From assembly GCA_050331475.1 (NCBI GenBank), contig JBHJGU010000032.1:5144-69143 (forward strand): DNA of 64,000 nucleotides, read 5' to 3'. A program made the translations under genes and the position numbers. Under the pieces are notes generated by a model that was given only the letters and a program-made list of their open reading frames with translations, was not told the DNA's origin and did no database searches. Shown here piece by piece: positions 1 to 11,745 of this stretch. The stretch comes from JBHJGU01 sp050331475. Its GTDB lineage: Bacteria > Pseudomonadota > Alphaproteobacteria > Caulobacterales > Maricaulaceae. The number at the start of each line of letters is the position of its first letter. Position 1 is the stretch's first letter.

Positions 1-284
1 CAGTAGTCGTCATGGTTCAGGAACGCGACGAACTCGGTTTCCGCGAGCGCCATGCCTACGGAGTTCGGCCCCGCTTGTTCACCGAACCGTTCGGGCAGAT
101 TGATCATGGTGATCCGAGGATCGTCGAACGCGGCGACCCGCGCTTCGGTGTCGTCGGTGCAATGATCCCCGATCACCCAGAGCAACCAGTCCTCGCGCGT
201 TTGCGCGCGCACGGTCCGGATCACCCGAGACAGCATTTCCGCCCGGTTATAGGTCGACAGCAGGATCGTTACGGCGGGGGGCAC
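1..284 (-). CDS. Family 2 glycosyltransferase, N-terminal part (runs off the left edge)
   Basis: About 94 N-terminal residues are visible; the rest lies left of the window. The reading shows the start of a GT-A fold: a beta strand and loop VTILLSTYNRAEML, a nucleotide-binding DHCTDDT motif near residue 40 and an acidic NHDDYW motif near residue 90, as in family 2 glycosyltransferases that transfer sugars from nucleotide donors. The start is taken as GTG at 284, because an in-frame TAA lies about 33 codons upstream and no ATG occurs between. No partner genes are visible, so the acceptor (capsule, LPS or other polysaccharide) is unknown. The family call is firm; the start is less so. Confidence 0.75.
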   Translation of the reverse strand, partial: MPPAVTILLSTYNRAEMLSRVIRTVRAQTREDWLLWVIGDHCTDDTEARVAAFDDPRITMINLPERFGEQAGPNSVGMALAETEFVAFLNHDDY

Positions 285-502
285 GGGTGGACGCGGTCTC
301 CGGTGGGCTTGAGTAGTGAAGAACCACGAGCCGGCGGCTGGCGCTTAAAGCCGACTGGATCGTTGCGGTTGTCGTTTAAACAGGCTTAGCAAATTTTATC
401 TGCGAGTGCGCGTAACTTTGATTTCTTATCAAATTTCCGCGCCCCTATTCGAATGCTTTTTTTCTACGTTAATCTATGGTTGTGCGGTCGAGGGGCGAAC
501 CT
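285..502. other. AT-rich intergenic stretch, probable promoter region
   Basis: No gene is seen here. From about 390 the base composition falls well below the GC-rich neighbours, with runs of A and T around 390-475. It lies between the divergent starts of the glycosyltransferase and the zinc-ribbon gene, so promoters for both are likely, but no -35/-10 pair stands out clearly. Confidence 0.3.
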
Positions 503-838
503 ATGAAGCAGGTTATTAATTGGTTAAACGAAAAGTATCCGATGGCGACCTGCCCCGCCTGTCACTAGGAAACGAAATTTTGGCATTGGCTTAATCCATT
601 ATGGGGAAAGAAAATACGCTGTCCTTCATGTAAAACAAAGCTAAAAGTTGTCGACACAAAGCGGCGTACATGGTTGAGCATCATCGGTGTAGTCGTTTTT
701 TTGACATTGTATCGCGCCGGTATTTTATGGCCGTTCGGGTGGATATTGCTCGTTTTCGTTTTGATGCTGATTGCTCGCCTTGATGGGGGTAGTCGCCAAC
801 TGTTGTTGCGATTGGAAGAAGAGGTGTTGAGTCGCTAA
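503..838 (+). pseudogene. Small zinc-ribbon membrane protein interrupted by an in-frame TAG
   Basis: The frame from ATG 503 to TAA 836-838 encodes about 110 residues but has a TAG at 566-568, right after the first metal-binding knuckle CPACH. Reading through it gives a second knuckle, RCPSCKTKL, about 22 residues later, then a basic stretch and two hydrophobic segments. The CPxC-(about 20)-CPxC layout resembles the small cxxc_20_cxxc zinc-ribbon family. No good start codon lies after the stop to rescue the second half. The gene is AT-richer than the core genome, which suggests acquisition by transfer. It is either a real nonsense mutant or a sequencing error at one base. Confidence 0.5.
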
Positions 839-1020
839 CTGGGGATGGCGGACGGTGCTGAAAAGAAAGCGCTACCGTTCTGGCGTTCGGCGAGACGAGC
901 ACGGCGGCGTCGACAAACCGGGTGGCGCTGGAGCGCCTTTGCCAAACCTTAATGACTTGATCGACGAGGCGAAGGCGAGCGGTTTGGGGAGACGCCCTGA
1001 GCGCGAGGCCAACGCGCCCC
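839..1020. other. Intergenic stretch without a recognised gene
   Basis: The GC content returns to core level here. Short open frames exist on both strands, but none has a convincing start, ribosome site or recognisable motif. It leads directly into the thiC-tail remnant at 1021. Confidence 0.3.
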
Positions 1021-1110
1021 CTACAACACCGCACTCGCCTTTTTCTGGGTTTCGGGGTCGAGATAGATCTCCCCGTCCAGCGCTTTAAACTCTTTGGCTT
1101 TCTGTGCCAT
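1021..1110 (-). pseudogene. Remnant of a second thiC 3' end
   Basis: Read on the minus strand, these 90 bases encode 29 residues and a TAG that match the last 29 codons of the thiC gene at 1641-1730. Both contain the same block [13 protein letters not shown] and end in AVL. Differences such as AQKAKEFKALDG against [12 protein letters not shown] show that the copies have diverged and are not a fresh duplication. Upstream the frame meets a TAA within five codons, so this is a fragment, not a gene. The two thiC tails bracket the membrane-protein gene at 1197-1616. Confidence 0.75.
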
Positions 1111-1196
1111 GTCATTGGGGGGTTAAGTCTGATAAATAAACGACACCGACACGGTACACAGTTTTATCAAATCGTAAGTATCGCTTCCTGAAGAAT

Positions 1197-1616
1197 TTAC
1201 GGTGGTGGTGCCCAAAGACGTGTCGAAAATGTATCGGCTTTGTCACGTGGAGTTACGCCAATATCTTTCCTTATCAGTAACATAAGATTTTTGAGCTTCT
1301 CATCGTGATCTTGCTGTGTACCTTTGTAGCATACCCGCGAACAATCTTGATATTCATGCAAAGCATTTAAAACATCCTGCGGTGCAAACAGCATAAGATT
1401 ATTAGTGGCTCTGCAAAATGCGACTTTATTTTCAATGTTCATTTTGTCTATAATAATTGTGGTTAAGGATTGTATAAACTCCTCATAGTGTTTAAGTTTA
1501 ACCTGACGCCATTCAGCCTCACGCTCCCGTCGTTTGGTAAAAAAGTATGCAGTAGCCGCGATCACAACCCCCACAGGGATTGGTGCGAACTCGGATATGA
1601 CCAGGCCGATATCCAT
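1197..1616 (-). CDS. Accessory membrane-anchored protein of unknown function
   Basis: The product has 139 residues: an N-terminal hydrophobic segment (about residues 5-26, VISEFAPIPVGVVIAATAYF), a basic stop-transfer stretch KRREREAEWR, and then a helical, probably cytoplasmic domain with the motif LKHYEEFIQSL and a C-terminal LLIRKDIGV. Small single-TM proteins of this layout occur as scattered hypothetical genes in many bacterial accessory regions; their function is not known to me. The base composition is clearly AT-richer than thiC next door, and the gene sits between the two thiC tails, so it was probably brought in by transfer. Confidence 0.65.
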   Translation of the reverse strand: MDIGLVISEFAPIPVGVVIAATAYFFTKRREREAEWRQVKLKHYEEFIQSLTTIIIDKMNIENKVAFCRATNNLMLFAPQDVLNALHEYQDCSRVCYKGTQQDHDEKLKNLMLLIRKDIGVTPRDKADTFSTRLWAPPP

Positions 1617-1640
1617 TAAGAACCCTTGTTTCAGGCTTTC

Positions 1641-3565
<1,925 letters not shown>

Positions 3566-4420
3566 TTAGGCGGCGGCTAGCGGGGTTGCGGCTAGCGGAT
3601 AGCGGTTGCGGCGAAAGCGCTCTGGGATCAGCGTCGGCGCGCGGGGCAATTGGGCCTCCACCCGGGCGATCCAGGCGCGCACGGCTGGCTTGGCCATAAA
3701 GGCGTCAAAGGCGAGCCCGCCGGTGACGGCCGTGAGCCACAGCCGGGCGTAAACGGAGAGGTCGGCCAGCGTGGGGCGGGGCTGCGCCGCGAGGAACGGG
3801 CCCTCTCCCAAATAGCTCAGGAATTCTTGCACATGGCGGGCGCGGACCCAGGCCATCGGCTCTTCGCGCGGGCGGCTGGCCACGATGCGTCGGATAAAGC
3901 CCGCCCGGCGCAGCAAAATCGGCCATAACGGCGTTGTCCAGCTCGGTACGCCGGAGGTCGCCTTGACAATCGCGCCCAGCCGCCAGCCGCGGGTGAGCCA
4001 GCTTGTGGCGGTTTCGGAGTCGAAAATCGAGCGGAACGTATAGTGGATCAGCTCGTCATCGACCCAGCGGACGATTTCCAACACCCGGCCGCGCGCGGCG
4101 CGGTCGCTGGGCAAGAGCGGGGGCTCGGGGAACACATCGTCCAGCCAACAGCCTAAGTCGGTCGACTCAATCCGTGCGGTCTCGCCGATGCTCAGCACTG
4201 GCACTTGGCGAAACCCGAACGGTTTGATCTCGCCCTTGCGGACGGGATCCACATAGACCGTGTCAAACGCGATGTTTTTGTAGAGGCAGTAGAAATAGAC
4301 TTTCGCGCCATAGGGGCTGGTGGCGTAAGTGAAAAGTTTCACGCAGGAGCGCTCCACGGCTTGGACCGCAGATGACGCTCCCGATTGAGACGCAGCTAAG
4401 GCCGCGGCCGTTCCCGTCAT
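3566..4420 (-). CDS. Glutathione S-transferase-like protein in the thiamine operon
   Basis: The product has 284 residues and an N-terminal thioredoxin-like GST domain. Around residues 27-105 it reads KLFTYATSPYGAKVYFY, the cis-proline segment RQVPVLSI and ESTDLGCWLDD. A helical C-terminal domain follows (FLSYLGEGPFLAAQPRPTLA near 200). Its role in thiamine metabolism is unknown; the link is its place as the first gene after the TPP riboswitch and 12 bases before thiC. ATG 4420 is preferred because the aptamer's AGGGA can act as its ribosome site. A GTG at 4342, just before the GST fold with a GGAG upstream, is the alternative. Confidence 0.75.
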   Translation of the reverse strand: MTGTAAALAASQSGASSAVQAVERSCVKLFTYATSPYGAKVYFYCLYKNIAFDTVYVDPVRKGEIKPFGFRQVPVLSIGETARIESTDLGCWLDDVFPEPPLLPSDRAARGRVLEIVRWVDDELIHYTFRSIFDSETATSWLTRGWRLGAIVKATSGVPSWTTPLWPILLRRAGFIRRIVASRPREEPMAWVRARHVQEFLSYLGEGPFLAAQPRPTLADLSVYARLWLTAVTGGLAFDAFMAKPAVRAWIARVEAQLPRAPTLIPERFRRNRYPLAATPLAAA

Positions 4421-4430
4421 GTTTCCGCCC

Positions 4431-4556
4431 GTCCCTCCGCCGGCTCGGCCTTCGCCTACCCCGGATCAGGTTCAAAGGGTGCTCGCACGGGCGGAAGCAT
4501 ACTTCCGGGTCATCACCGACCTTAGCGCGATCTCCGCCGGTCCCCCGGCGCCCCTC
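4431..4556 (-). promoter_or_regulatory. TPP riboswitch (THI element)
   Basis: On the minus strand this leader contains the hallmark core ACCCTTTGAACCTGATCCGG, the 5' element GGGGCGCC followed by GGCGGAGAT (the CUGAGA region), and the 3' element CCGGCGGAGGGA. These match the thiamine-pyrophosphate aptamer in order and spacing. The last element, AGGGA, ends about 12 bases before the ATG of the GST-like gene, so ligand binding could hide the ribosome site and block translation. A short A/T-flanked hairpin extension sits in the variable arm around 4490-4515. Confidence 0.92.
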
Positions 4557-4610
4557 GGTTTAATCGTCACTTAACGCGCTGGGCGGGGGCCGCGCAACCC
4601 CGGTCATGGT

Positions 4611-5219
4611 TTAGGCTTGTGCGCACTCGCGCTCCAAATGGCCCAACATGGCGTCCACCGCCAGCGCGATGCGCGCCCAGCTCTCCTCGCGCACCGAGGC
4701 GCGGTCCATCCGCTCCAGCCCGGTGATGATCACCCCGTGAACGGTGGCGAACAGCACCCGCGCCGCCCTCCGGTTCAGCTCAGGCGAGCGCTCACACGGC
4801 CCCGCCTGCAGTGCGCGTTCGATCAACCGGTAAAGGTCCGACTGGCGGCGCAGATAATCCTCCGGAAACGCGATCGGCCGGGCGTTAAACGCCATGACCG
4901 CGCCCCACCGGGTCTTATTCTCTTGCACAAACCGGATATAAGCGTCCGCCAAGGTCATGAGTTGAGCGCGCACGTCGTCACCACGCGCGCAGGCCTGATC
5001 GAGCGCGTCAGACGCCAGGGCGTAGAAAGCGTCATAAACCCGCTTGCCGACTTCGCAAAGCAACCCGTTTAGATCGCCGAACGCATAATAAAGCGAGCCC
5101 GTGGCCACGCCCACCTTGTCCGCGATGGCTCTCGCCTTGGCCGTCTCCAAGCCGCCTTCGGAAATCAACGCGTCTGTGGCGTCGATCACCTTTTGCCGAT
5201 CCACCGCGCCTTTGCGCAT
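4611..5219 (-). CDS. TetR-family transcriptional regulator
   Basis: The product has 202 residues. An N-terminal helix-turn-helix (about residues 8-55) reads VIDATDALISEGGLETAKARA and then VGVATGSLYYAFGD, the typical TetR recognition helix with its Tyr-Tyr-x-Phe. The C-terminal ligand domain has the tryptophan-rich segment NKTRWGAVMAFN and the late pattern VHGVIITGLERM, as in the WHG-type C-terminal domain. The target is unknown. It is transcribed alone, toward the thiamine operon, with a long intergenic stretch upstream. Confidence 0.85.
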   Translation of the reverse strand: MRKGAVDRQKVIDATDALISEGGLETAKARAIADKVGVATGSLYYAFGDLNGLLCEVGKRVYDAFYALASDALDQACARGDDVRAQLMTLADAYIRFVQENKTRWGAVMAFNARPIAFPEDYLRRQSDLYRLIERALQAGPCERSPELNRRAARVLFATVHGVIITGLERMDRASVREESWARIALAVDAMLGHLERECAQA

Positions 5220-5651
5220 GCTCGCCCTCGACTTGCGTTTGACGCAACGGACCCCGTTGCATCGGTGGTGTCAAGAAAACTTCGAAAACCGCGCTGGGAA
5301 AAGCCTCAACCGCGCTTTTGCCCGCGGTGGCAAGGCTGATCTTCACAGCTTTCTGAGGCTTTCAACGCCGTTGAGCGCGCTATCGGGGCGGGTCTGAGGT
5401 CCCAATGATCGCTAGTGAAAATTATTCGCATAACGTCTTGCAAGTCGTTCTCACCTAGGGTAAGCCTTTCGGTATGACGTTGGCCTGCGCTCTCCGAACC
5501 CCAACGCCGCGCTCTGCCCAGCGCGGTCAGCGGGCCAGCGTCCTTGCCGCCCCAACTAGGGCGGCGCCCGCGCGGTCCCCGCTCCGGATCTGCCCACCGG
5601 ACCGGGGGCCGCGCCGAACTCGGCGCGCACCGAAGACGGTGAACAAACCTT
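5220..5651. other. Long intergenic region between tetR and the orphan gene at 5652
   Basis: It carries no convincing gene. A 61-codon plus-strand frame from 5474 ends at 5659, overlapping the next start by an ATGA-like junction, but it has no ribosome site and an arginine/proline-rich product, so it is not called. The notable content is the pair of AT-rich partial palindromes at 5416-5453. Confidence 0.35.
5416..5453. promoter_or_regulatory. Possible Fur-type iron-box pair
   Basis: Two 15-base imperfect palindromes, TGAAAATTATTCGCA (5416-5430) and TGCAAGTCGTTCTCA (5439-5453), are spaced about two helical turns apart. They match the common Fur pattern TGAGAATGATTCTCA at about 12 and 10 of 15 positions. 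They stand in AT-richer DNA about 200 bases before the orphan gene at 5652 and a similar distance from tetR. The call is by eye only. Confidence 0.3.
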
Positions 5652-7380
<1,729 letters not shown>

Positions 7381-8007
7381 CTATCGGCCGAATTGAAACG
7401 CGATCCGCCCGCCCGCATTGTTCAGCGCGTCGTTTTCCGGTCCGCCAATGATCTGGCCATGGCTGAGGTGCTCGATAAAGCCCTCAAGCGCAATCCGCTC
7501 ATTCAGCCGCCAGCCTACCGCGAAGGCGGAGCGGAACAAATCACGCGACCCGAATTCAATGGTGTTTTCGTTCAAAAAATTCAGCTCAGCCACGACATCC
7601 GGCGGATCGCCCGGCATCGCGTCCGGAATACTGATTTCGCCCGTGTGCAAAGTATAGCCGAAATCGCCTTGTATATAGATCTTACGTGACAGCGACTCTG
7701 GTAAGACGTCCCAGCGCCAGGATAAGCCGAACCCACCAAAGCTCGTGTCCCCCGACGTGTTCAGGTTGCCACCGACGAAGAAACGCGGTCGGCCGATATA
7801 GCGTGCGATCTCAGGAAGGGGAAAATAGACTTGGCCCACAATGTCCGGGCCGTCCTCCAAATCACCCCCGCCAATCGGTAGATCATGACTGGCGACGCCA
7901 CCGGCGATCTCAAACGCGTCGAAGTCGACCGTGCCAATTTGCGCGCCCGCGCCGGGCGCGCCGCACACGACCGCCAAAACCGCGGCCGCGGTGAGCCTGC
8001 GATACAT
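7381..8007 (-). CDS. PagL-like lipid A 3-O-deacylase (acyloxyacyl hydrolase)
   Basis: The product has 208 residues with a signal peptide (about residues 1-22, ending GAGA-Q) and beta-strand-rich sequence expected of a small outer-membrane barrel. The C-terminal segment EHLSHGQIIGGPENDALNN carries the His-x-Ser pair and a following Glu, as in the PagL catalytic triad that removes the 3-O acyl chain of lipid A. The protein ends in FQFGR, a typical barrel terminus with aromatic residues. ATG 8007 is chosen for the GAGGGGA ribosome site seven bases upstream. It is divergent from the OmpA-like lipoprotein gene. Confidence 0.8.
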   Translation of the reverse strand: MYRRLTAAAVLAVVCGAPGAGAQIGTVDFDAFEIAGGVASHDLPIGGGDLEDGPDIVGQVYFPLPEIARYIGRPRFFVGGNLNTSGDTSFGGFGLSWRWDVLPESLSRKIYIQGDFGYTLHTGEISIPDAMPGDPPDVVAELNFLNENTIEFGSRDLFRSAFAVGWRLNERIALEGFIEHLSHGQIIGGPENDALNNAGGRIAFQFGR

Positions 8008-8193
8008 TCGGTATTCCCCTCGCATAATCGTGATCAATCCTACGGCTTTCCCAAAGCGCTGGCAAACCGGAACGCTTTCGGTTTTTGTTTCGTTTCGACG
8101 CGCCCGCGGGCCTCCATATTTCGGACCCAAAGTGCGTTTAGTGCGTTTCCTACACTCGCTCGGGGATGCGCGGGTCACCAGGAAAGATTTATC

Positions 8194-8853
8194 ATGAAAC
8201 GCACGCTTCTTTTGCTCAGCGCGATAGCGCTTACGCTTACCGCCTGCACCACCGATCCGTTCACCGGTGAACGCCAAATCAGCCGCACGGCGCGGGGCGC
8301 GGGCGTGGGCGCGGTAGGCGGCGCCGCGACCGGCGCGTTGTTGGGCCAAGTGTTCGGCGGCCGCCCAGGCAAGGGCGCATGGATCGGAGCTGCGGCCGGC
8401 ACAGCGCTTGGCACAGGGGTCGGCGTCTATCAGGACCGCCAAGAAGCCAGATTGCGCCAAGAATTGGCGGGCCAGGGGGTCAATGTCACGCGCGACGGCG
8501 ACACGATCGTTCTGAACATGCGCGACGCGATCACCTTCCCGACCAACCAAGCCACGCTGAACGCGTCTGCGGTGAACACGCTTGCGGGCGTCACCACCGT
8601 GCTGAAAGAGTTTGACCAGACGTTTGTTGAAATCGGCGGACACACGGACAGCGTCGGCTCCGAGGACGCTAACCAGCAATTGTCCGAACGCCGGGCGGCG
8701 TCGGTCTATGATTATTTGGTGGGCCAAGGGGTCGCCGGCGGCCGGTTGCGCGCCGTGGGGTATGGGGAAGGGTTCCCAATCGCCGATAACACCACGGACT
8801 TTGGGCGGGCGCAGAACCGGCGGGTGGAAATCTACATCGTTCCGAACGCGTAA
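8194..8853 (+). CDS. OmpA-family outer-membrane lipoprotein
   Basis: The product has 219 residues. A lipoprotein signal ends in the lipobox LTAC (Cys near residue 19). A glycine-rich segment with the glycine-zipper look (GAGVGAVGGAATGALLGQ) follows, then a C-terminal OmpA peptidoglycan-binding domain with VEIGGHTDSVG and QLSERRAASVYDYL, and the late NRRVEIYI. The order matches YiaD-like lipoproteins, which anchor the outer membrane to peptidoglycan. ATG 8194 gives the signal peptide; longer upstream extension in this frame is not needed. Single gene, divergent from the PagL-like gene. Confidence 0.87.
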   Translation: MKRTLLLLSAIALTLTACTTDPFTGERQISRTARGAGVGAVGGAATGALLGQVFGGRPGKGAWIGAAAGTALGTGVGVYQDRQEARLRQELAGQGVNVTRDGDTIVLNMRDAITFPTNQATLNASAVNTLAGVTTVLKEFDQTFVEIGGHTDSVGSEDANQQLSERRAASVYDYLVGQGVAGGRLRAVGYGEGFPIADNTTDFGRAQNRRVEIYIVPNA

Positions 8854-8868
8854 TGGCGTCATTGCCGA

Positions 8869-10032
8869 TCACGGGTTGATGTCGGCCTGCTCTGGGTCGA
8901 GCTGCAAATGGTCGATGGGCGCGAGGTCATAAATCGCGTCCATCACCTCAAACTGCAGCCCCATGGGTCGTCCGGAGGTGGAGTTCCACAGCGCGACGAC
9001 ACCCGAGCGCAAAGCCGGATCGAACAAAATCAAGGCGCGATAGCCGTCCACGCCGCCGCGATGGCCCACCAAGGTTCGTCCAGCATAGGCGTAAACCCGC
9101 CAACCCAACGCGTATTCCGCTCGCTCTAAGCGCGGATACCGCCGCTGCAACCGCAATTGCTCGCGCGTAGTCGACACCACCGGCGTGTGTAAGGTCTCAA
9201 GTGTTTGGGTCGACAACACCTCTGGCCGTAAGCCCATTTGCGCGCGCAGATACGCCGTGAAATCGGTGATGTCGCTGACCAAACCGGCCGCGGCCGGCAA
9301 ACCGTCATAAACCGACGCCAGGGGGATTTCCGCGTAAGCTTCGGCCCCGCGCGGGCGATGATGCGGTCGCGCGACGGACGGAGCTGCGCTTAAGGCCGCC
9401 GCGCCCAGGCCGGCGGAACTCATCGCTAACGGTTCGAAAAGCCGGGTCCGCAACACCGCGTCATAGGGCGCGCGCGCCGCTTCGCTCAAGATTTCCGCCA
9501 TCGCGTCAAAGGCGACGTTTTGGTAGCCATGGCAGGTTCCGGGCGCGCAAATCGGCTCCAGCGTCCCGAGTGAGCGCCGAATGGCGGCGGGGGCGCGGCC
9601 GTCCTCCAGACGCAAATCATAGGCGTTGTTGACGATCCCTAAGCGGTGGCTGAGCACGTCGCGCACGCGCGCGCCCGCTCTTGGCAGGCGCAGCGTGGTC
9701 ATGAAATCCCGGACCGGGGCGTCTAGGCTCAATCGGCCGTCTTCCGCTATCAGCACCGCCAGGGTTGCGGCGGCCCCTTTGCTGACCGAAGCCCAACGGA
9801 ACACCGTCGCTTCGGTGACCGCTTCCCCGGCGCGGGCGGTTAGACCGTATCCCTTGATCAAGACCGTTTCGCCCGCGTCGACGACACCCACGGCGAGGCC
9901 GATGACGTCCTCGCGCGTCGCCACCAGCCGCTCAAGCCGCCTGTCTAGCCGCGCGACGTCGAGGGCGGCGAAAGCGGGCGTGGCCGCGATGAGCGCCGCT
10001 AACCCCGAGAGCGTTCGCCGAACCCCGATCAA
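8869..10032 (-). CDS. Serine hydrolase of the class C beta-lactamase family
   Basis: The product has 387 residues with an N-terminal signal peptide ending about residue 22. The nucleophile motif S-x-x-K is seen as WASVSKGAAATL near residue 85. A Tyr motif region lies near 145-175 (NNAYDLRLE and CHGYQNVAFD), and a late HRGG in LVGHRGGVDGYR stands for the K/H-x-G element. Such proteins include esterases, peptidases and penicillin-binding proteins as well as beta-lactamases, so the substrate is open. It begins 16 bases after pntB and may be the last gene of that operon. Confidence 0.82.
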   Translation of the reverse strand: MIGVRRTLSGLAALIAATPAFAALDVARLDRRLERLVATREDVIGLAVGVVDAGETVLIKGYGLTARAGEAVTEATVFRWASVSKGAAATLAVLIAEDGRLSLDAPVRDFMTTLRLPRAGARVRDVLSHRLGIVNNAYDLRLEDGRAPAAIRRSLGTLEPICAPGTCHGYQNVAFDAMAEILSEAARAPYDAVLRTRLFEPLAMSSAGLGAAALSAAPSVARPHHRPRGAEAYAEIPLASVYDGLPAAAGLVSDITDFTAYLRAQMGLRPEVLSTQTLETLHTPVVSTTREQLRLQRRYPRLERAEYALGWRVYAYAGRTLVGHRGGVDGYRALILFDPALRSGVVALWNSTSGRPMGLQFEVMDAIYDLAPIDHLQLDPEQADINP

Positions 10033-10048
10033 GACGGAGAGTCCGCGC

Positions 10049-11482
10049 TTAACCGAGCGCTTTGACGATCTCTTCGGCCGTTTTCTTGCCGTCGCCGAGC
10101 AGCATCAGCGTGTTGTCCCGGAAGAATAGCGGGTTCTCGATACCCGCATAGCCTGACCCTAGCGAGCGCTTGACGAACATCACCGTGCCCGACTTCCACA
10201 CTTGCAGCACCGGCATACCGTAGATCGGTGAGTTCGGATCATCTTCGGCCGCCGGGTTGGTCACGTCATTGGCGCCGATGACGAAGGTGACGTCGGCGGT
10301 GGCGAACTCTGAATTGATGTCTTCGAGCTCAAAAACCTCGTCATAGGGGACGTTGGCTTCAGCGAGCAGCACGTTCATATGCCCGGGCATGCGGCCGGCG
10401 ACGGGATGGATGGCGTATTTCACTTCAACCCCTTCCGCCTTCAGAATGTCCGCCATTTCGCGCAGGCTGTGCTGGGCTTGAGCGACCGCCATGCCATAGC
10501 CCGGCACGATGAGCACTTTGGACGCGTTCTTCATGATGAAGCCCGCATCCTCGGCCGAGCCGCGCTTAACCGTGCCTTGCGGGCCGTCGGCCGCCGCCGC
10601 CGTCTCCCCGCCAAAGCCGCCCAAGATCACCGAAATGAAGGACCGGTTCATGCCCTTACACATGATGTAGCTCAGGATCGCGCCTGAGGACCCGACGAGC
10701 GCGCCGGTGATCAAAAGCGCGGTGTTCTCCAGGGTGAAGCCTAAGGCCGCCGCGGCCCAACCAGAATACGAGTTGAGCATGGAGACCACGACCGGCATAT
10801 CGGCCCCGCCGATGGGGATGATCAGCAGAACACCGAGCGCCAGCGCCAGCGCCGTGAGCATCCAGAACAGCGTTTGTGCGTCCGACCCAATCCCGTGGGA
10901 CTGGATCAAAAGTACAACCAACGCCAAGGTCCCCAGGCCGAGACCGATATTGATCAGATGGCGCGACGGCAACAGGATGGGCGCGCCGGACATGTTGCCG
11001 TTCAATTTTGCGAATGCGATCACCGAGCCCGAAAAGGTAAGCGCGCCGATGGCGGAGCCCAGCGAGAGCTCCACCAGCGACAACGCTTTAAGACCGGTCT
11101 CGCCGTCGATAAGCTTTTCAATGCCAAACGCGTCCGGCGCGTAAAGCGCGGCTGCGGCGACAAACACCGCCGCCAGACCCACCAGCGAGTGGAACGCGGC
11201 CACAAGCTGGGGCATTTGGGTCATTTGGATCCGCTGAGCGATCTGGCCGCCCACCACACCGCCGGCAAGGCCGACAATCACAATGCCCGCCAGCCCGGCT
11301 TGGCTGGCCCCGCCGTCCTCGCCGAACAGCAGCAGTAGGGTCACCACCACGGCGATCGCCATGCCGATCATGCCGTTGCGCAGGCCCTTTTGCGACGTTT
11401 CCGGGCTCGACAGCCCGCGCAGCGCCAGGATGAACAACACCCCGGACGCGAGATAGAGGAGGGCGGCGAGATCAGCGGTCAT
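10049..11482 (-). CDS. pntB: NAD(P) transhydrogenase subunit beta
   Basis: The 477-residue inner-membrane subunit of the proton-translocating transhydrogenase carries the NADP(H) domain. The N-terminal two thirds hold many membrane segments. The C-terminal domain has VPGYGMAVAQAQH, the HPVAGRMPGHMNVLLAEA segment and GANDVTNPAAEDDPNSPIYG, all typical of domain III. It reduces NADP+ with NADH, driven by the proton gradient. Its ATG overlaps the stop of the HepT-like gene by four bases (ATGA), so it is translationally coupled to that gene rather than directly to pntAB. Confidence 0.95.
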   Translation of the reverse strand: MTADLAALLYLASGVLFILALRGLSSPETSQKGLRNGMIGMAIAVVVTLLLLFGEDGGASQAGLAGIVIVGLAGGVVGGQIAQRIQMTQMPQLVAAFHSLVGLAAVFVAAAALYAPDAFGIEKLIDGETGLKALSLVELSLGSAIGALTFSGSVIAFAKLNGNMSGAPILLPSRHLINIGLGLGTLALVVLLIQSHGIGSDAQTLFWMLTALALALGVLLIIPIGGADMPVVVSMLNSYSGWAAAALGFTLENTALLITGALVGSSGAILSYIMCKGMNRSFISVILGGFGGETAAAADGPQGTVKRGSAEDAGFIMKNASKVLIVPGYGMAVAQAQHSLREMADILKAEGVEVKYAIHPVAGRMPGHMNVLLAEANVPYDEVFELEDINSEFATADVTFVIGANDVTNPAAEDDPNSPIYGMPVLQVWKSGTVMFVKRSLGSGYAGIENPLFFRDNTLMLLGDGKKTAEEIVKALG

Positions 11483-11745
11483 GACGAAGGCTCTCCGAGT
11501 AGGTCTTCCAGCGCTTTAAGCAGCGCGGGCGCATCGCGACGCACGGTTGAGGTGAGAATCTGTGGGTCCAAATCGCGATAACCGTGGATAAGGCGATTGC
11601 GCATCGCCACGACAGCCCGCGACACTGCGTAGAGGCGCATGCGATCCCCTGCTAAGGTGCTTGCATTCGCATTGCCTAGCGGTTCGATAGCGTCGCGGGC
11701 AAATGCCGCCATATCTTCGAGTCGAAATCGGTCCTCGGGTTTCAT
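11479..11745 (-). CDS. HepT-like HEPN toxin of a MntA/HepT pair
   Basis: The product has 88 residues, all helical in appearance, with the motif RNRLIHGY (R-x4-H-x-Y) near residues 49-56. In HepT toxins this motif gives the RNase active site, and its Tyr is the site AMPylated by the MntA partner. The length is at the short end for the family. It overlaps the nucleotidyltransferase gene by four bases on one side and pntB by four on the other, so all three are coupled. The C-terminus reads LKALEDLLGEPSS. The family call rests on the motif plus its partner. Confidence 0.8.
   Translation of the reverse strand: MKPEDRFRLEDMAAFARDAIEPLGNANASTLAGDRMRLYAVSRAVVAMRNRLIHGYRDLDPQILTSTVRRDAPALLKALEDLLGEPSS

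Noticed and set aside
681..1115. 144-codon minus-strand open frame
   Set aside because: Arg/Ser-rich, crosses the zinc-ribbon gene and the thiC remnant in another frame, and has no recognisable domain.
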